IMG/VR virus record: IMGVR_UViG_3300027299_000110
Coordinates: 1-32,384 of that record
From: a virus
Reading direction: 5' to 3' (one strand)
DNA length: 32,384 nucleotides
Shown here: one piece after another, positions 1 to 8,516 of the stretch
How positions within the stretch are numbered: position 1 is the first letter of the stretch
Layout of the letters: each line of letters begins with the position of its first letter
Program-made: the position numbers and the translations under genes
The notes under the pieces: generated by a model
Databases searched by the model: none
Seen by the model: only the letters and a program-made list of their open reading frames with translations
What the model was told of the DNA's origin: nothing

Positions 1-2058
1 CCATTTTGCGTCAGTGAAGGTGACTCGGTCACACTCACAGGGCAGTGGAAAAGCGACCCAAAGTATGGTGACCAGTTCGACGCCAAAAGCGTGACTTACG
101 ATTTGCCCGAAACCCCTGAAGGGTTAGTGCAATACCTAGCAAAACATCCTGCGTTCGTTGGGATCGGGGAATCCACAGCCCGCAAGATTGTCCAGTACGT
201 CAGCAGCGCCGAGCACCTTGATCGCGTGATTCGTCAGGATGTTCAAGAACTCAATCGTGCACTGCGGATCCCTAAGCAGACATTGCATTCATTGCGGGAA
301 GCATGGATCGCCAACAGCGCACAAAATGAGGTCCGTTCCTACTTAGCAAGCTTTGGGCTCTCCCATCTTCAAATGGAAGCCTTGATCGAGGAGTTTGGCT
401 CCTCGGTCGTTGGTGTGCTTCGAGCCAATCCGTATTTGATCATTCAGTACGTCAAAGGCTACGGATTTAAGCGAGTCGACAAGATAGCAAGATCCATGGG
501 GGTTCCAAAAGAACATCCAGGAAGGCTCGAAGCCGCTTTGTGCTACTTGGTATTCGATGAGGTCAACTCCGGTCACACATGGATATCTCGCGACGAGCTG
601 GTACACAAGGCAACTGAGTTGCTGCTCCTGGATTCGCTTGACTGCCAGTCAACCATCGAGGTTGCTCTCGATCGAACCATCGAGCAAGGGAAGCTAATCC
701 TCAACGAGGATGCTGTCGCTCTGGCCTATTACGCGGAATCCGAGTGGTTCATCCACCAGTGTTTTCAGAATTACGGCAACGTGACTCGTCCGCTGGGGAT
801 CAGACCATCGCACGGCGAAGGTCTCAAACGCGCACAGCTAGCTGCCTACGAGGCTGCATTGCATCATTCGATCATTGTGATTTCCGGGGGGGCTGGTACC
901 GGTAAGACCCACACACTGGCTCGCATCGCTAAAACCTTCGAGTCAGCCGAACTAAAGGTCGCACTTTGCTCACCCACCGGGAAGGCCTCCAAGCGTATCG
1001 AGGAGTCGCTGCGATCCCAAGGGCTATCGCTTGAAGCAAAGACAATCCACCGGTTGCTTGAGTACAACGGCCATGAGTTTCAAAGAAAGAGCCTCTCGAT
1101 ACCAAGCAACCCAGGGGCTGGCGATACAGCAAACGACGCTTTCGATGTAGTCATCGTAGATGAAGTCTCGATGGTTGATGTCCCCTTGATGGCTGAATTG
1201 CTTCGACGCATCGACTTAGACTCCACCAGACTTATTCTAGTCGGTGATCATAATCAATTGCCCCCTGTGGGCGCTGGTAATGTCCTTCGAGACTGCATCA
1301 AACATGAGCTTGTTCCGACGTTCATTTTGGATGAGGTCATGCGCCAAGCTGGTGTTCTCAAAACCAACAGCATGGCGATTCTATCACAGCGTGTGATGCC
1401 AACGGCCCTGGGCGATCCGGGCTGGAGCGTAATCGATTCCCTCAGTGACCCGGTGCAGATCCAGGTTTACCTGCGCGATTTGGTGCTCAATCGAATTCCG
1501 GATCGGCTTGGTCTAGACCCTGTCATTGATGTTCAAATCATCACGCCGACGCATATTGGACCTCTCGGTACCAAGGCCATCAATGGAATGATGCAGTACC
1601 TGCTCCACGGTGAAGTCAATCGCAAGTTTGCAGTCGGAGACAAAGTCATCCAGACGGCCAATGATTACTGCATGGGGGTTATGAATGGCACACTCGGAAT
1701 TATCTCTGAAATCGACACTGAAGCAGGGACGAGGTACGTCGTCGATTTCGATGGGCACGGTCGCAAGCTAGTCCAGGATGACCAGATTCTTAACGTCCAG
1801 CTTGCCTACGCACTGACTGCGCATAAGGCCCAGGGGAGCGAGTTTCCATGCGTGGTCGTACTTTGCCACAAATCGCATTTCTTCGCCGATCGGAATTGGC
1901 TCTACACCGCGGTGACTCGCGCGTCGAAGTACTGCATCTTGGTCGGTGATCGTTGGGGACTGTCAAACGCTGTGAAAAAGAACAGTGTTAGTCAGCGCCG
2001 AACTTTCCTTGATCGCTGGGCCAAAGAGACTGCTCAAGCCACGGAGGTGTCACTTTGA
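1..2058 (+). CDS. recD2: RecD2-type SF1B DNA helicase, 5' end cut by window
   Basis: ATP-dependent 5'-3' DNA helicase of the RecD2/TraA type, presumably serving phage replication or recombination. The frame is open from base 1, and the residues before the first possible GTG at 91 (a G-Q-W...P-K-Y-G-x-Q-F pattern) match the N-terminal domain of RecD2, so the GTG is internal and the real start lies upstream. Visible parts are helix-hairpin-helix-like segments, Walker A (GGAGTGKT, about nt 886-909), the Walker B-type DEVSMVD (about 1156-1175), and the C-terminal helicase motifs LTAHKAQGSEF and YTAVTRAS. About 685 residues are visible against about 740 in the family, so roughly 40-60 residues are missing. 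Its TGA stop overlaps the start of the primase gene. Confidence 0.9.
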   Translation, partial: PFCVSEGDSVTLTGQWKSDPKYGDQFDAKSVTYDLPETPEGLVQYLAKHPAFVGIGESTARKIVQYVSSAEHLDRVIRQDVQELNRALRIPKQTLHSLREAWIANSAQNEVRSYLASFGLSHLQMEALIEEFGSSVVGVLRANPYLIIQYVKGYGFKRVDKIARSMGVPKEHPGRLEAALCYLVFDEVNSGHTWISRDELVHKATELLLLDSLDCQSTIEVALDRTIEQGKLILNEDAVALAYYAESEWFIHQCFQNYGNVTRPLGIRPSHGEGLKRAQLAAYEAALHHSIIVISGGAGTGKTHTLARIAKTFESAELKVALCSPTGKASKRIEESLRSQGLSLEAKTIHRLLEYNGHEFQRKSLSIPSNPGAGDTANDAFDVVIVDEVSMVDVPLMAELLRRIDLDSTRLILVGDHNQLPPVGAGNVLRDCIKHELVPTFILDEVMRQAGVLKTNSMAILSQRVMPTALGDPGWSVIDSLSDPVQIQVYLRDLVLNRIPDRLGLDPVIDVQIITPTHIGPLGTKAINGMMQYLLHGEVNRKFAVGDKVIQTANDYCMGVMNGTLGIISEIDTEAGTRYVVDFDGHGRKLVQDDQILNVQLAYALTAHKAQGSEFPCVVVLCHKSHFFADRNWLYTAVTRASKYCILVGDRWGLSNAVKKNSVSQRRTFLDRWAKETAQATEVSL

Positions 2059-4397
2059 GTGAGGCTATTGAACGAAATTGTCCAGCGAGCATCCGTGATT
2101 GCCATCAGTGGGTCGCTTGGAAGTATGTCGAGCGAGACGGCAAGCCGACCAAAGCACCGATTAATCCACACACTGGGTTGCTTGCCTCTTCGACTGACTC
2201 ATCGACCTGGGGGACATTCTCACAGGCGATGCAAGCCTGCGAGCGTAACAAGTCTCTTGCCGGTGTTGGCTTTGTCTTTTCAGCCGATGATCCGTACTGC
2301 GGTGTGGACCTGGATGATTCCATCGACGAAGCCACCAGAGAGCTTAAGCCGTGGGCACAGCAGATCGTCGATCGACTCGACAGTTACACCGAGATCAGTC
2401 CTTCAGGCTTGGGCTTAAAAGTATTCATCAGAGCCAGTAAGCCCGGATCCCGCTGCCGCAAGGCGTATCACGACGGTGAAGTCGAGATCTATGATCGCGA
2501 TCGGTTTTTCACTGTCACAGGGAATCGAATCGTCAGTGTTCCCGACGAGGTGAATATTCGGCAAGAATCCCTCGATGCTGTTTATGCACAGGTGTTTGGC
2601 AACGATGAACCAGGCGGTAACGGGACTCCATCGACTAGTCGAGGCCCCCAGCCAAGCGATAGTGGTTCGGTTTCTCTCAGTGACGATCAGATCATCAATC
2701 TGGCGTCCCGGCGTCGCTCCTCGGGCGCAAAGTTTCAATCGCTGTGGAATGGCGATTGGAACTCGCATTTCAATTCGGCCAGTGAGGCGGACTCATCGGT
2801 GGTCTTTACCCTCGCTTACTACACCAAAGATGCTGCTCAGATCGATCGGATCTTCCGACGTTCACAGTTGATGCGTGAGAAATGGGATCAAAAACACGGC
2901 AACGAAACCTATGGACAGCGGACGATCGCCAATGCGTTAAAGAAGGTCACCAAGCAGTACGATCCGACGAAAAAACGCTCTGTTGCCCCCAAGCCACCAA
3001 GCCAGATCCCCCCAAAAATCGGTTTCCCAAACACGGACATCGATTGGGATTTCAGAAGCGATCAGACTGAAAACGCTATGGCCGTGGAGTTCATCGACGG
3101 CAATCAAACCATATTGCGATATGTGCCATCTTGGAAGAAATGGCTCGCCTGGGACTCAAAGCGTTGGAAGATCGATATCGATCAAAGTCGAACGACTCGA
3201 TTGGCACGCAGATTGGTTCGCAATTACTGGGACAGGATGCGAGTCATCCAAAACGAGGACCAGCAAGAGAAATGGGCGGATTTCTGCCGACGAGCCAATC
3301 GCAAGACCACGATCGAGAACGTCGTATCGCTAGCACGGTGCGATGGTAGGACGACGATCGATCACGAGCTATTGAATCAAAACTCCTATTTCCTGAATCT
3401 GCAAAACGGCACACTTGATTTATCCACATCGGAGTTTCGCGATCATCGTCAGACGGATTCCATTACGCAAATCGCCAACGTCGCATACGATCCCAATGCG
3501 TCATGTCCAAAGTGGCGAGCATTCATCGATCTGATTTTCGGAAGCGACGATGAAGCCAAGCGATACATCCAAGCCCTGCTGGGTTATTCGTGCTCGGGGG
3601 ATGTCGGCGAGCATATTCTTCCAATCTGCTATGGCTCGGGTGCCAACGGCAAGTCAACGCTCTGGAATGCAATCGTCGAATTGCTTGGTGACTATGCCAT
3701 GCTGGCACCTAGCAAGTTGCTGCTTGGCACGACCAACGAGCATGACACGATCATCGCATCGCTCTACCAGCGGCGTTTGGTTGCCATCAGCGAGCCCGAT
3801 GAAGGCTCAAAGCTCCGGGAAGCTCGGGTCAAGGAATTAACAGGCGACGAGCAGATCACAGCAAGACGGATGCGAGAGGATTATTGGAGCTTTCGACGCA
3901 CGCACAAGTTTTGGCTAAGCACGAACCATCTGCCACAAATCAATGGCACTGATGAGGGCATCTGGCGTCGCATCAAGCTTATCCCCTTTAGAGTAGACCT
4001 CCGGACGGTAACAAAACCTATCCCTGACTATCACAAATTGCTCATTAGCGAAGAAGGTCCTGGAATCCTTAATTGGCTACTAGAAGGGTTTAAAGACTGG
4101 CGCAAGAACGGCTTTATTGAGCCTCAATCGGTCATTAGCGAGACAAGATCGTATCGGGGAAGTTCGGATGAGCTAGGTCGCTTCATTGCCGACTGCTGTG
4201 AGGTTTCACCGGAACTTGTGGTCGCCTCTTCGGAGCTTTTTGATGCTTATCGAACCTGGGGAGGCGAGCTGAGCCAGGTCCGATTTTCGAAGCAAATGCA
4301 GACCCGTTTTGCGCACTCAAAACGCAACTTTGGACGGTTCCGAAACAAGCAGGTTTTCGAGGGCATTTCTTTCTCAAAAAGTGATCAAAATGACTGA
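2055..4397 (+). CDS. phage primase-helicase (PrimPol-like domain plus SF3/D5 helicase)
   Basis: Multidomain replication protein of 780 residues. The N-terminal part (about 14-165) has archaeo-eukaryotic primase features like those of NrS-1-type phage polymerases: GVDLDD with candidate metal ligands D85 and D87, SPSGLGLKVF (115-124) and FTVTGNRI. The C-terminal part is a D5/SF3 helicase with Walker A GSGANGKST (527-535, Lys533). It would make primers and unwind DNA at the phage origin. The start is TTG at 2055, overlapping the recD2 stop and preceded by a strong GGAGG at 2043-2047. A candidate origin lies 47 bp downstream of its stop. In the SPSG motif a Lys replaces the His often found there. 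I am confident of the class but not of the exact primase subfamily. Confidence 0.88.
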   Translation: MSEAIERNCPASIRDCHQWVAWKYVERDGKPTKAPINPHTGLLASSTDSSTWGTFSQAMQACERNKSLAGVGFVFSADDPYCGVDLDDSIDEATRELKPWAQQIVDRLDSYTEISPSGLGLKVFIRASKPGSRCRKAYHDGEVEIYDRDRFFTVTGNRIVSVPDEVNIRQESLDAVYAQVFGNDEPGGNGTPSTSRGPQPSDSGSVSLSDDQIINLASRRRSSGAKFQSLWNGDWNSHFNSASEADSSVVFTLAYYTKDAAQIDRIFRRSQLMREKWDQKHGNETYGQRTIANALKKVTKQYDPTKKRSVAPKPPSQIPPKIGFPNTDIDWDFRSDQTENAMAVEFIDGNQTILRYVPSWKKWLAWDSKRWKIDIDQSRTTRLARRLVRNYWDRMRVIQNEDQQEKWADFCRRANRKTTIENVVSLARCDGRTTIDHELLNQNSYFLNLQNGTLDLSTSEFRDHRQTDSITQIANVAYDPNASCPKWRAFIDLIFGSDDEAKRYIQALLGYSCSGDVGEHILPICYGSGANGKSTLWNAIVELLGDYAMLAPSKLLLGTTNEHDTIIASLYQRRLVAISEPDEGSKLREARVKELTGDEQITARRMREDYWSFRRTHKFWLSTNHLPQINGTDEGIWRRIKLIPFRVDLRTVTKPIPDYHKLLISEEGPGILNWLLEGFKDWRKNGFIEPQSVISETRSYRGSSDELGRFIADCCEVSPELVVASSELFDAYRTWGGELSQVRFSKQMQTRFAHSKRNFGRFRNKQVFEGISFSKSDQND

Positions 4398-4443
4398 TTC
4401 GAAGCAACACAAAAGACTGTCGAAAACCCTGGAAATTTGCACG

Positions 4444-4533
4444 TTGCGCCAGGTTGCGCTAGGTCACTTCATTATCTTCCATGCGCGTACGCGCATGGGA
4501 ATCAATAAAAGTACCCAGCGCAACCTGGCGCAC
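4444..4533. repeat. iteron-like inverted repeats around a palindrome, candidate replication origin
   Basis: Two tandem 10-bp units, TTGCGCCAGG (4444-4453) and TTGCGCTAGG (4454-4463), are mirrored by CCCAGCGCAA (4514-4523) and CCTGGCGCAC (4524-4533). The arms 4445-4460 and 4517-4532 are perfect 16-bp reverse complements. Exactly midway sits the perfect 20-bp palindrome 4479-4498 (CCATGCGCGTACGCGCATGG). Both the arms and the palindrome are centred at 4488.5, with 18-bp AT-richer spacers on each side. One-turn-spaced repeats next to a primase-helicase gene are typical of an origin or initiator binding site. The function is inferred; a regulatory operator is the alternative. Confidence 0.6.
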
Positions 4534-4920
4534 GAGGCGATTTTATCGCTCGTCGTCGGACTGAATTTCATGGGTGGTGATGGCCTCAAAAATATGATCC
4601 CAAATCGACGCTCAACGAGGGCGTATCGACCACTGAAAAACGACGCCAAGCGTTACATAGGCTTTTTCGAGTCGGCAGCTGATTTGAATGTCTCAGATCA
4701 CGGATCTGTTTCAGTGATTCTCTTTCGAACCCATTCATCACACGCTACCGCACGCTTGCTTACAGGCTTCGCGCACAACCGCCTAAGTTTGCGCCTGACG
4801 CGTTCAGAGCACCACATTCGTGCAATGTGCGCATTTAGCGAAAGGTCGCGTAACAGGGCCATCGGTGGCGATTTAAAAGACTGCCAAACTGGCAGACCCA
4901 ATAGGTACTTCCGGCAAAAA

Positions 4921-4936
4921 CCCCTCTCCGGAGGGG
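4921..4936. other. short GC-rich hairpin
   Basis: CCCCTC and GAGGGG pair around a TCCG loop (6-bp stem). There is no T-run directly after it, so a terminator role is doubtful. It may be part of a dispersed intergenic repeat. Confidence 0.3.
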
Positions 4937-4965
4937 CGTGGGAAGGGTCGGCAACTTAGACAGAG

Positions 4966-5169
4966 TTTTATTTCCTAGTCCGAATTTGAAATCAGGAGGA
5001 CCTTTAGCAACGAAAAGCAAAGCGAAAACGATTTTTCGGAATCGACGTGATCCAGATTGCCAGGGGGTTGGAACGGTCCCTTTGGAGCCTGGGTTGGACC
5101 ACTACGGAAGCCAGATGCCAATTGTGGTGTCTTGGAATTTCACATCAAACGCATGCCTAGGAAATAAAA
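4966..5169. repeat. 13-bp inverted repeat pair upstream of the methyltransferase gene
   Basis: TTTTATTTCCTAG (4966-4978) and CTAGGAAATAAAA (5157-5169) are perfect reverse complements, 178 bp apart. The right copy ends immediately before the ATG at 5170. It may mark the ends of a small inserted segment or pair binding sites. A match of this length could occur by chance in the window with modest probability. Confidence 0.4.
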
Positions 5170-7368
5170 ATGAAAATTGACATTAGACCGATAGCGGAAA
5201 TCAAACCATACCCGAACAACCCCCGCATCAACGATGATGCGGTCGATGCTGTCGCAAGTAGCATCAAGGAGTTCGGGTTCCGACAACCGATCGTTGTGGA
5301 TACCGATGGGGTGATCATTTGCGGACATACCCGATTCAAAGCCGCGCAGAAGCTTGGCCTTGAGAAGGTACCGATCCATGTGGCCACGGATCTTACCCCC
5401 GAGCAGATCAAGGCCTACCGGATCGCCGACAACAAGAGTTCGGAATTGGCCGATTGGAATTTCGATCTCTTGCCGATCGAACTTGGTGAACTTCAAACAG
5501 CAGGATTTGATCTATCGCTCCTGGGTTTTGATTCCGATGAGCTTCTAAAGCTCATGAGCGGGGACGTAAACGAAGGACTCACGGATCCCGATGATGTGCC
5601 GGCACCACCGGATGCTGCGGTAACCCAACCTGGAGATCTTTGGATCTTGGGTGATCATAGGTTGCTCTGCGGGGACTCATCGAAACCCGAGGACCTGGAT
5701 CGACTCTTGGGTGGTAAAACCATCCAATTGGTCAACACGGATCCGCCCTACAACGTGAAGGTGGAACCGCGATCGAACAACGCGATCGCAGCGGGGTTGT
5801 CATCGTTCTCGAACGATAACGCTTCACAAAAGCTCAAAGGGGGCCAAGGGAACGCAGCCTCCTTTGGTGTCGACCACGAGACCGGTAAGCCAAAGCATCC
5901 TGCGACGCACAAAAAACTCCGAGCCAAGGATCGTCCCTTGGCAAACGACTTTGTGAGCGATCAAGAGTTCGATCGATTGCTCGATGCATGGTTTGGAAAC
6001 ATCGCTCGGGTGCTCGACCCAGGTCGTGGTTTCTACATCTGGGGTGGGTATGCCAACTGCGGCAACTACCCACCGTTCCTCAAGAAGCATGGTTTGTATT
6101 TCAGCCAAGCAATCATCTGGGACAAGATGCACCCGGTGCTTACCCGCAAGGACTTCATGGGAGCCCATGAATGGTGCCAACCACCAGATACGATGGTGCA
6201 AACCGCAGGGGGAACAAGTACGCTTGGCCAAATGCGTGACGACGATCGCGTGGTTAGTTATTATTCGCACAGCTCAGCAATCGTGGGCTTGCGAGATGGC
6301 TACCGAGTCAAAGTCGGCAGGCGGCCTTACGGAGGAAAGCTCTATGGGGTAGCAACCCCGTCGAAGCAATCCTGGGGGACCGATGGTCACATCTGGACGG
6401 TACGCATGACCCAAGATTACGCATCGCGATGGTGCGTGTATCTTATGCGTCGTGGCACTTGGTGGCGCGTTGGTATGACCAAGATGCGAACCACCTGGGG
6501 CTTTGGTGTAAAGGGACGATTGCTTCATGAGCTTGGAGATGAGGCTTGGATTCTCTCGCTGCATGATTCGGCAGCGGAGGCTCGGATGCAAGAACAGCTG
6601 GTGTCGATTCAGTTTGGGATTCCGCAGACATGCTGGGTCACGAACCGAAGCTCGTCGCACAGGCAAAGTGATCACATCAGGGACTTTTACGGTCAACTCG
6701 ATGCAGATGCCCAAGAAGCGGCTGCTTGCAACGCACTTGCACACTTCAATCGAAACCGAAAGTATCCGTTTGTCGAATCAAACGATACCAGGGCAAAGTT
6801 TGGAGCGCGGCAGTCGATCCAAGTACGTTCGTGCAATCTGCTCCCTGGCAGCATGGAGGTTCCAACTCCAAAGCGAGGTCAAAATGTGGAGTGGACTCCA
6901 ATTCGTGCCGTTGATGTCCAGGACTACTCTGGTGAGGTTGTCTCGTTGGGGGTCGATACGCACGAGCACTACATTGCCGACGGGCTTGTCACCCATAATT
7001 GCTTTTATGGATGGCTTGAAGGGGCTGCGCACGTGTACCTAGGGCCCAACAACGCCACGGATCTATGGCAGATCAAGAAAGTCAACCCGCAGTCGATGGT
7101 CCATCTGACCGAGAAGCCTGTCGAACTGGCGGTCCGCGCGATGCAGTACTCGTCGCGACCAGGAGAGAACGTGCTGGATCTGTTTGGTGGTAGCGGATCG
7201 ACCTTGATCGCTGCCCAGCAGACCGGTCGGCATGCATACCTCATGGAGCTTGACCCGCTTTACAGCGACGTCATCGTCGATCGGTACCAACGGTTCACTG
7301 GCAAGCCGGCTGTCCTCGAGAGAACCGGAACCTCGCCGATTCCGATGCGTGCGGCAGACGCTAAGTAG
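5170..7368 (+). CDS. ParB-like domain / beta-class DNA methyltransferase with intein
   Basis: Predicted 732-residue precursor that would splice to a 457-residue protein. Residues 1-110 form a ParB/Srx-like domain with the GHTR box at 52-55. The methyltransferase part has DPPY (191-194, catalytic motif IV) before DLFGGSGS (670-677, S-adenosylmethionine motif I), the beta-class order for adenine-N6 or cytosine-N4 methylation. Between Trp335 and Cys611 lies an intein (residues 336-610). Removing it restores a continuous H-E-W-C-F-Y-G-W motif. The enzyme could protect phage DNA or regulate through methylation; no partner endonuclease is visible. The gene ends 2 bp before a convergent minus-strand gene. 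Confidence 0.9.
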   Translation: MKIDIRPIAEIKPYPNNPRINDDAVDAVASSIKEFGFRQPIVVDTDGVIICGHTRFKAAQKLGLEKVPIHVATDLTPEQIKAYRIADNKSSELADWNFDLLPIELGELQTAGFDLSLLGFDSDELLKLMSGDVNEGLTDPDDVPAPPDAAVTQPGDLWILGDHRLLCGDSSKPEDLDRLLGGKTIQLVNTDPPYNVKVEPRSNNAIAAGLSSFSNDNASQKLKGGQGNAASFGVDHETGKPKHPATHKKLRAKDRPLANDFVSDQEFDRLLDAWFGNIARVLDPGRGFYIWGGYANCGNYPPFLKKHGLYFSQAIIWDKMHPVLTRKDFMGAHEWCQPPDTMVQTAGGTSTLGQMRDDDRVVSYYSHSSAIVGLRDGYRVKVGRRPYGGKLYGVATPSKQSWGTDGHIWTVRMTQDYASRWCVYLMRRGTWWRVGMTKMRTTWGFGVKGRLLHELGDEAWILSLHDSAAEARMQEQLVSIQFGIPQTCWVTNRSSSHRQSDHIRDFYGQLDADAQEAAACNALAHFNRNRKYPFVESNDTRAKFGARQSIQVRSCNLLPGSMEVPTPKRGQNVEWTPIRAVDVQDYSGEVVSLGVDTHEHYIADGLVTHNCFYGWLEGAAHVYLGPNNATDLWQIKKVNPQSMVHLTEKPVELAVRAMQYSSRPGENVLDLFGGSGSTLIAAQQTGRHAYLMELDPLYSDVIVDRYQRFTGKPAVLERTGTSPIPMRAADAK
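6175..6999 (+). mobile_element. intein within the DNA methyltransferase
   Basis: A 275-residue intervening protein starts at Cys336 and ends at Asn610, followed by the +1 extein residue Cys611. Splicing signatures visible are block A (C-x-P-P-D-T-M-V), block B T-x-x-H in GTDGHIWT, block F (V-S-L-G-V-D-T-H-E-H-Y-I-A-D-G) and block G LVTHN with the penultimate His, before Cys. These are the features of a self-splicing Hint domain. The middle segment (about residues 415-570) contains VYLM and WRVG followed by conserved-looking Arg and Glu positions, a possible divergent GIY-YIG-like endonuclease; no LAGLIDADG or HNH motif is evident. The insertion disrupts a conserved host motif, as is usual for inteins. 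Confidence 0.9.
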
Positions 7369-7370
7369 CG

Positions 7371-7691
7371 TTACAGCTTCTGGCACTGCCACGTTTGGTT
7401 TTGGAAAACATACAGGTAGTTCGCATCGCAGTTGCATGCGAACTCCAGCAGAGATCGGGTGTCGCAGACATGCTTTGGGGGCCGAGCGCGAGCCAAGTAC
7501 TCCGGACCACCGGCTTCGGAGGTCAAGCTGCGAAGGTCACCACCTGCCAAGAGTGCCGAAACTTTTTCGATGGAGTTGAAACGTTGATTAAGAATCACGC
7601 CTGCGAATTCTGGATAACCATCGTAGTGCAGGTACGTTGCCTGGAATGTCCCATCCTCGTTAGCACAAGCAATCGTTGCTCGTGTGGACAT
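7371..7691 (-). CDS. conserved phage protein, function unknown
   Basis: A 106-residue protein beginning MSTRATIACANEDG, with a Y-L-H-Y-D-G-Y-P-E stretch that recurs in many phage-encoded proteins of unknown role. Start codon at 7691 is preceded by GAGAGG. It is the last gene of the minus-strand block, 18 bp after the DUF4314 gene, and converges on the methyltransferase gene with only 2 bp between the stops, leaving no room for a separate terminator. No catalytic motif is evident. Confidence 0.8.
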   Translation of the reverse strand: MSTRATIACANEDGTFQATYLHYDGYPEFAGVILNQRFNSIEKVSALLAGGDLRSLTSEAGGPEYLARARPPKHVCDTRSLLEFACNCDANYLYVFQNQTWQCQKL

Positions 7692-7709
7692 GGTTGTACC
7701 TCTCTCGGA

Positions 7710-7922
7710 TTAGGTTACGTCGGAACTAAGGATCTCGATGAGGTCGTCGGGCAACGTGAGCATCAATCGCCGACCGTTGTCCCAATCGACCTCAACCTGC
7801 GTCCAGCGATGGTGCGGGTGGATCGCGCGAACGGTGCCGAGCGATCCGGAAGGAACCGGATCAGGATCCTCGGGCATGTGGATCAGTCGGATTCGATCTC
7901 CGACTTTGGGTGCATCGATCAT
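7710..7922 (-). CDS. DUF4314-like small protein
   Basis: A 70-residue protein whose body (G-D-R-I-R-L-I-H-M, G-S-L-G-T-V, W-D-N-G-R) fits the DUF4314 family, small SH3-like beta-barrel proteins frequent in phages and plasmids. The role is unknown. AAAGGA precedes the ATG. The gene lies between two short intergenic gaps of 18 bp, consistent with a polycistronic minus-strand message. Confidence 0.82.
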   Translation of the reverse strand: MIDAPKVGDRIRLIHMPEDPDPVPSGSLGTVRAIHPHHRWTQVEVDWDNGRRLMLTLPDDLIEILSSDVT

Positions 7923-7940
7923 GATTGCGATTCCTTTCGT

Positions 7941-8192
7941 TTAGAGAACCTTACCGAGCAGGCTTTTCTTCATCGCGTAGATCGCTTCGCAGGCCAGGAG
8001 GTGTTCGGTAAGAAGCGGGCCGGCGGTCTGTGGTTGCTGTGCGTCGGCGATCTCAAGGAGCTCGGCCAAGGCGTGGATCCCTTCGATCGCTTTGTAGTAG
8101 GACTCGCGGATCTCTTGGGCTTGGTGTGGGTCCATCGTGCGGAAGGCGTCGCGAAGGATTTTTTCGTTGGCTTGTTTTTCTGCGGTGGTCAT
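7941..8192 (-). CDS. small helical protein, function unknown
   Basis: An 83-residue protein predicted to be mostly helical (rich in Ala, Glu, Leu; no Cys motif except one near the C-terminus). AAGGA precedes the start. The distances to its neighbours (18 and 30 bp) place it in the same transcript. I do not recognise a family. Confidence 0.7.
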   Translation of the reverse strand: MTTAEKQANEKILRDAFRTMDPHQAQEIRESYYKAIEGIHALAELLEIADAQQPQTAGPLLTEHLLACEAIYAMKKSLLGKVL

Positions 8193-8222
8193 CGGAAGGT
8201 TCCTTGTGGTGGGGTGTTGCGT

Positions 8223-8516
8223 TTATTGTTTCTTGATCAGGTACTGGAGCATCTTTTGTTGTTCGTAGAGCTTGTTGAGTTCCGCCTTGGCTTCTTTGGC
8301 TTCGCGGAGGTCGCCATCGGCGAAGTCCGTCCAACTCAAGCAGCAGGGTTGGTCGTTGAGCATTGCGGTTGCATCCTCTACTGCTCGTTGGGCTCGCCAG
8401 AGCATTTGTTCGGCGGCCTTTGCGATTCGTTTCTTGGCGTCCGGAATCATCCACTCGAGGCGATTGAGTTGTTCCTGGATCGCTGCGACCGTTGGGTGTG
8501 TGACGGTGTCGTTCAT
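8223..8516 (-). CDS. small helical/coiled-coil protein, function unknown
   Basis: A 97-residue protein starting MNDTVTHPTVAAIQEQ. The ATG at 8516 was chosen over an upstream in-frame ATG because GGAGAAA stands at the right distance and the longer frame would run into the leader repeat. The sequence is rich in Ala, Glu, Lys and Leu, with a probable C-terminal coiled coil and a C-C pair in the middle. It is the first gene after the leader at 8517-8710. I do not recognise a family. Confidence 0.72.
   Translation of the reverse strand: MNDTVTHPTVAAIQEQLNRLEWMIPDAKKRIAKAAEQMLWRAQRAVEDATAMLNDQPCCLSWTDFADGDLREAKEAKAELNKLYEQQKMLQYLIKKQ

Larger units (their letters stand above)
4398..5169. other. 772-bp non-coding region between primase and methyltransferase
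   Basis: No open frame here looks like a protein: the longer ones have no ribosome site at a start codon and atypical composition. The region contains the iteron/palindrome structure at 4444-4533, scattered GCGC-rich words (for example TTGCGCC at 4789-4795), a short GC hairpin at 4921-4936, an AGGAGG at about 4994 with no suitable start codon after it, and a 13-bp inverted repeat whose right arm abuts the methyltransferase start codon. It most likely holds the replication origin and the methyltransferase promoter. Confidence 0.6.

Noticed and set aside
4309-4959. 216-residue frame after the primase
   Set aside because: It begins inside the primase gene, runs through the iteron/palindrome structure, has no ribosome site and has an Arg/Ser/His-rich non-protein-like sequence.
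4938-5180. 80-residue frame ahead of the methyltransferase
   Set aside because: The AGGAGG at about 4994 has no start codon at a useful distance, and the frame overlaps the methyltransferase start.
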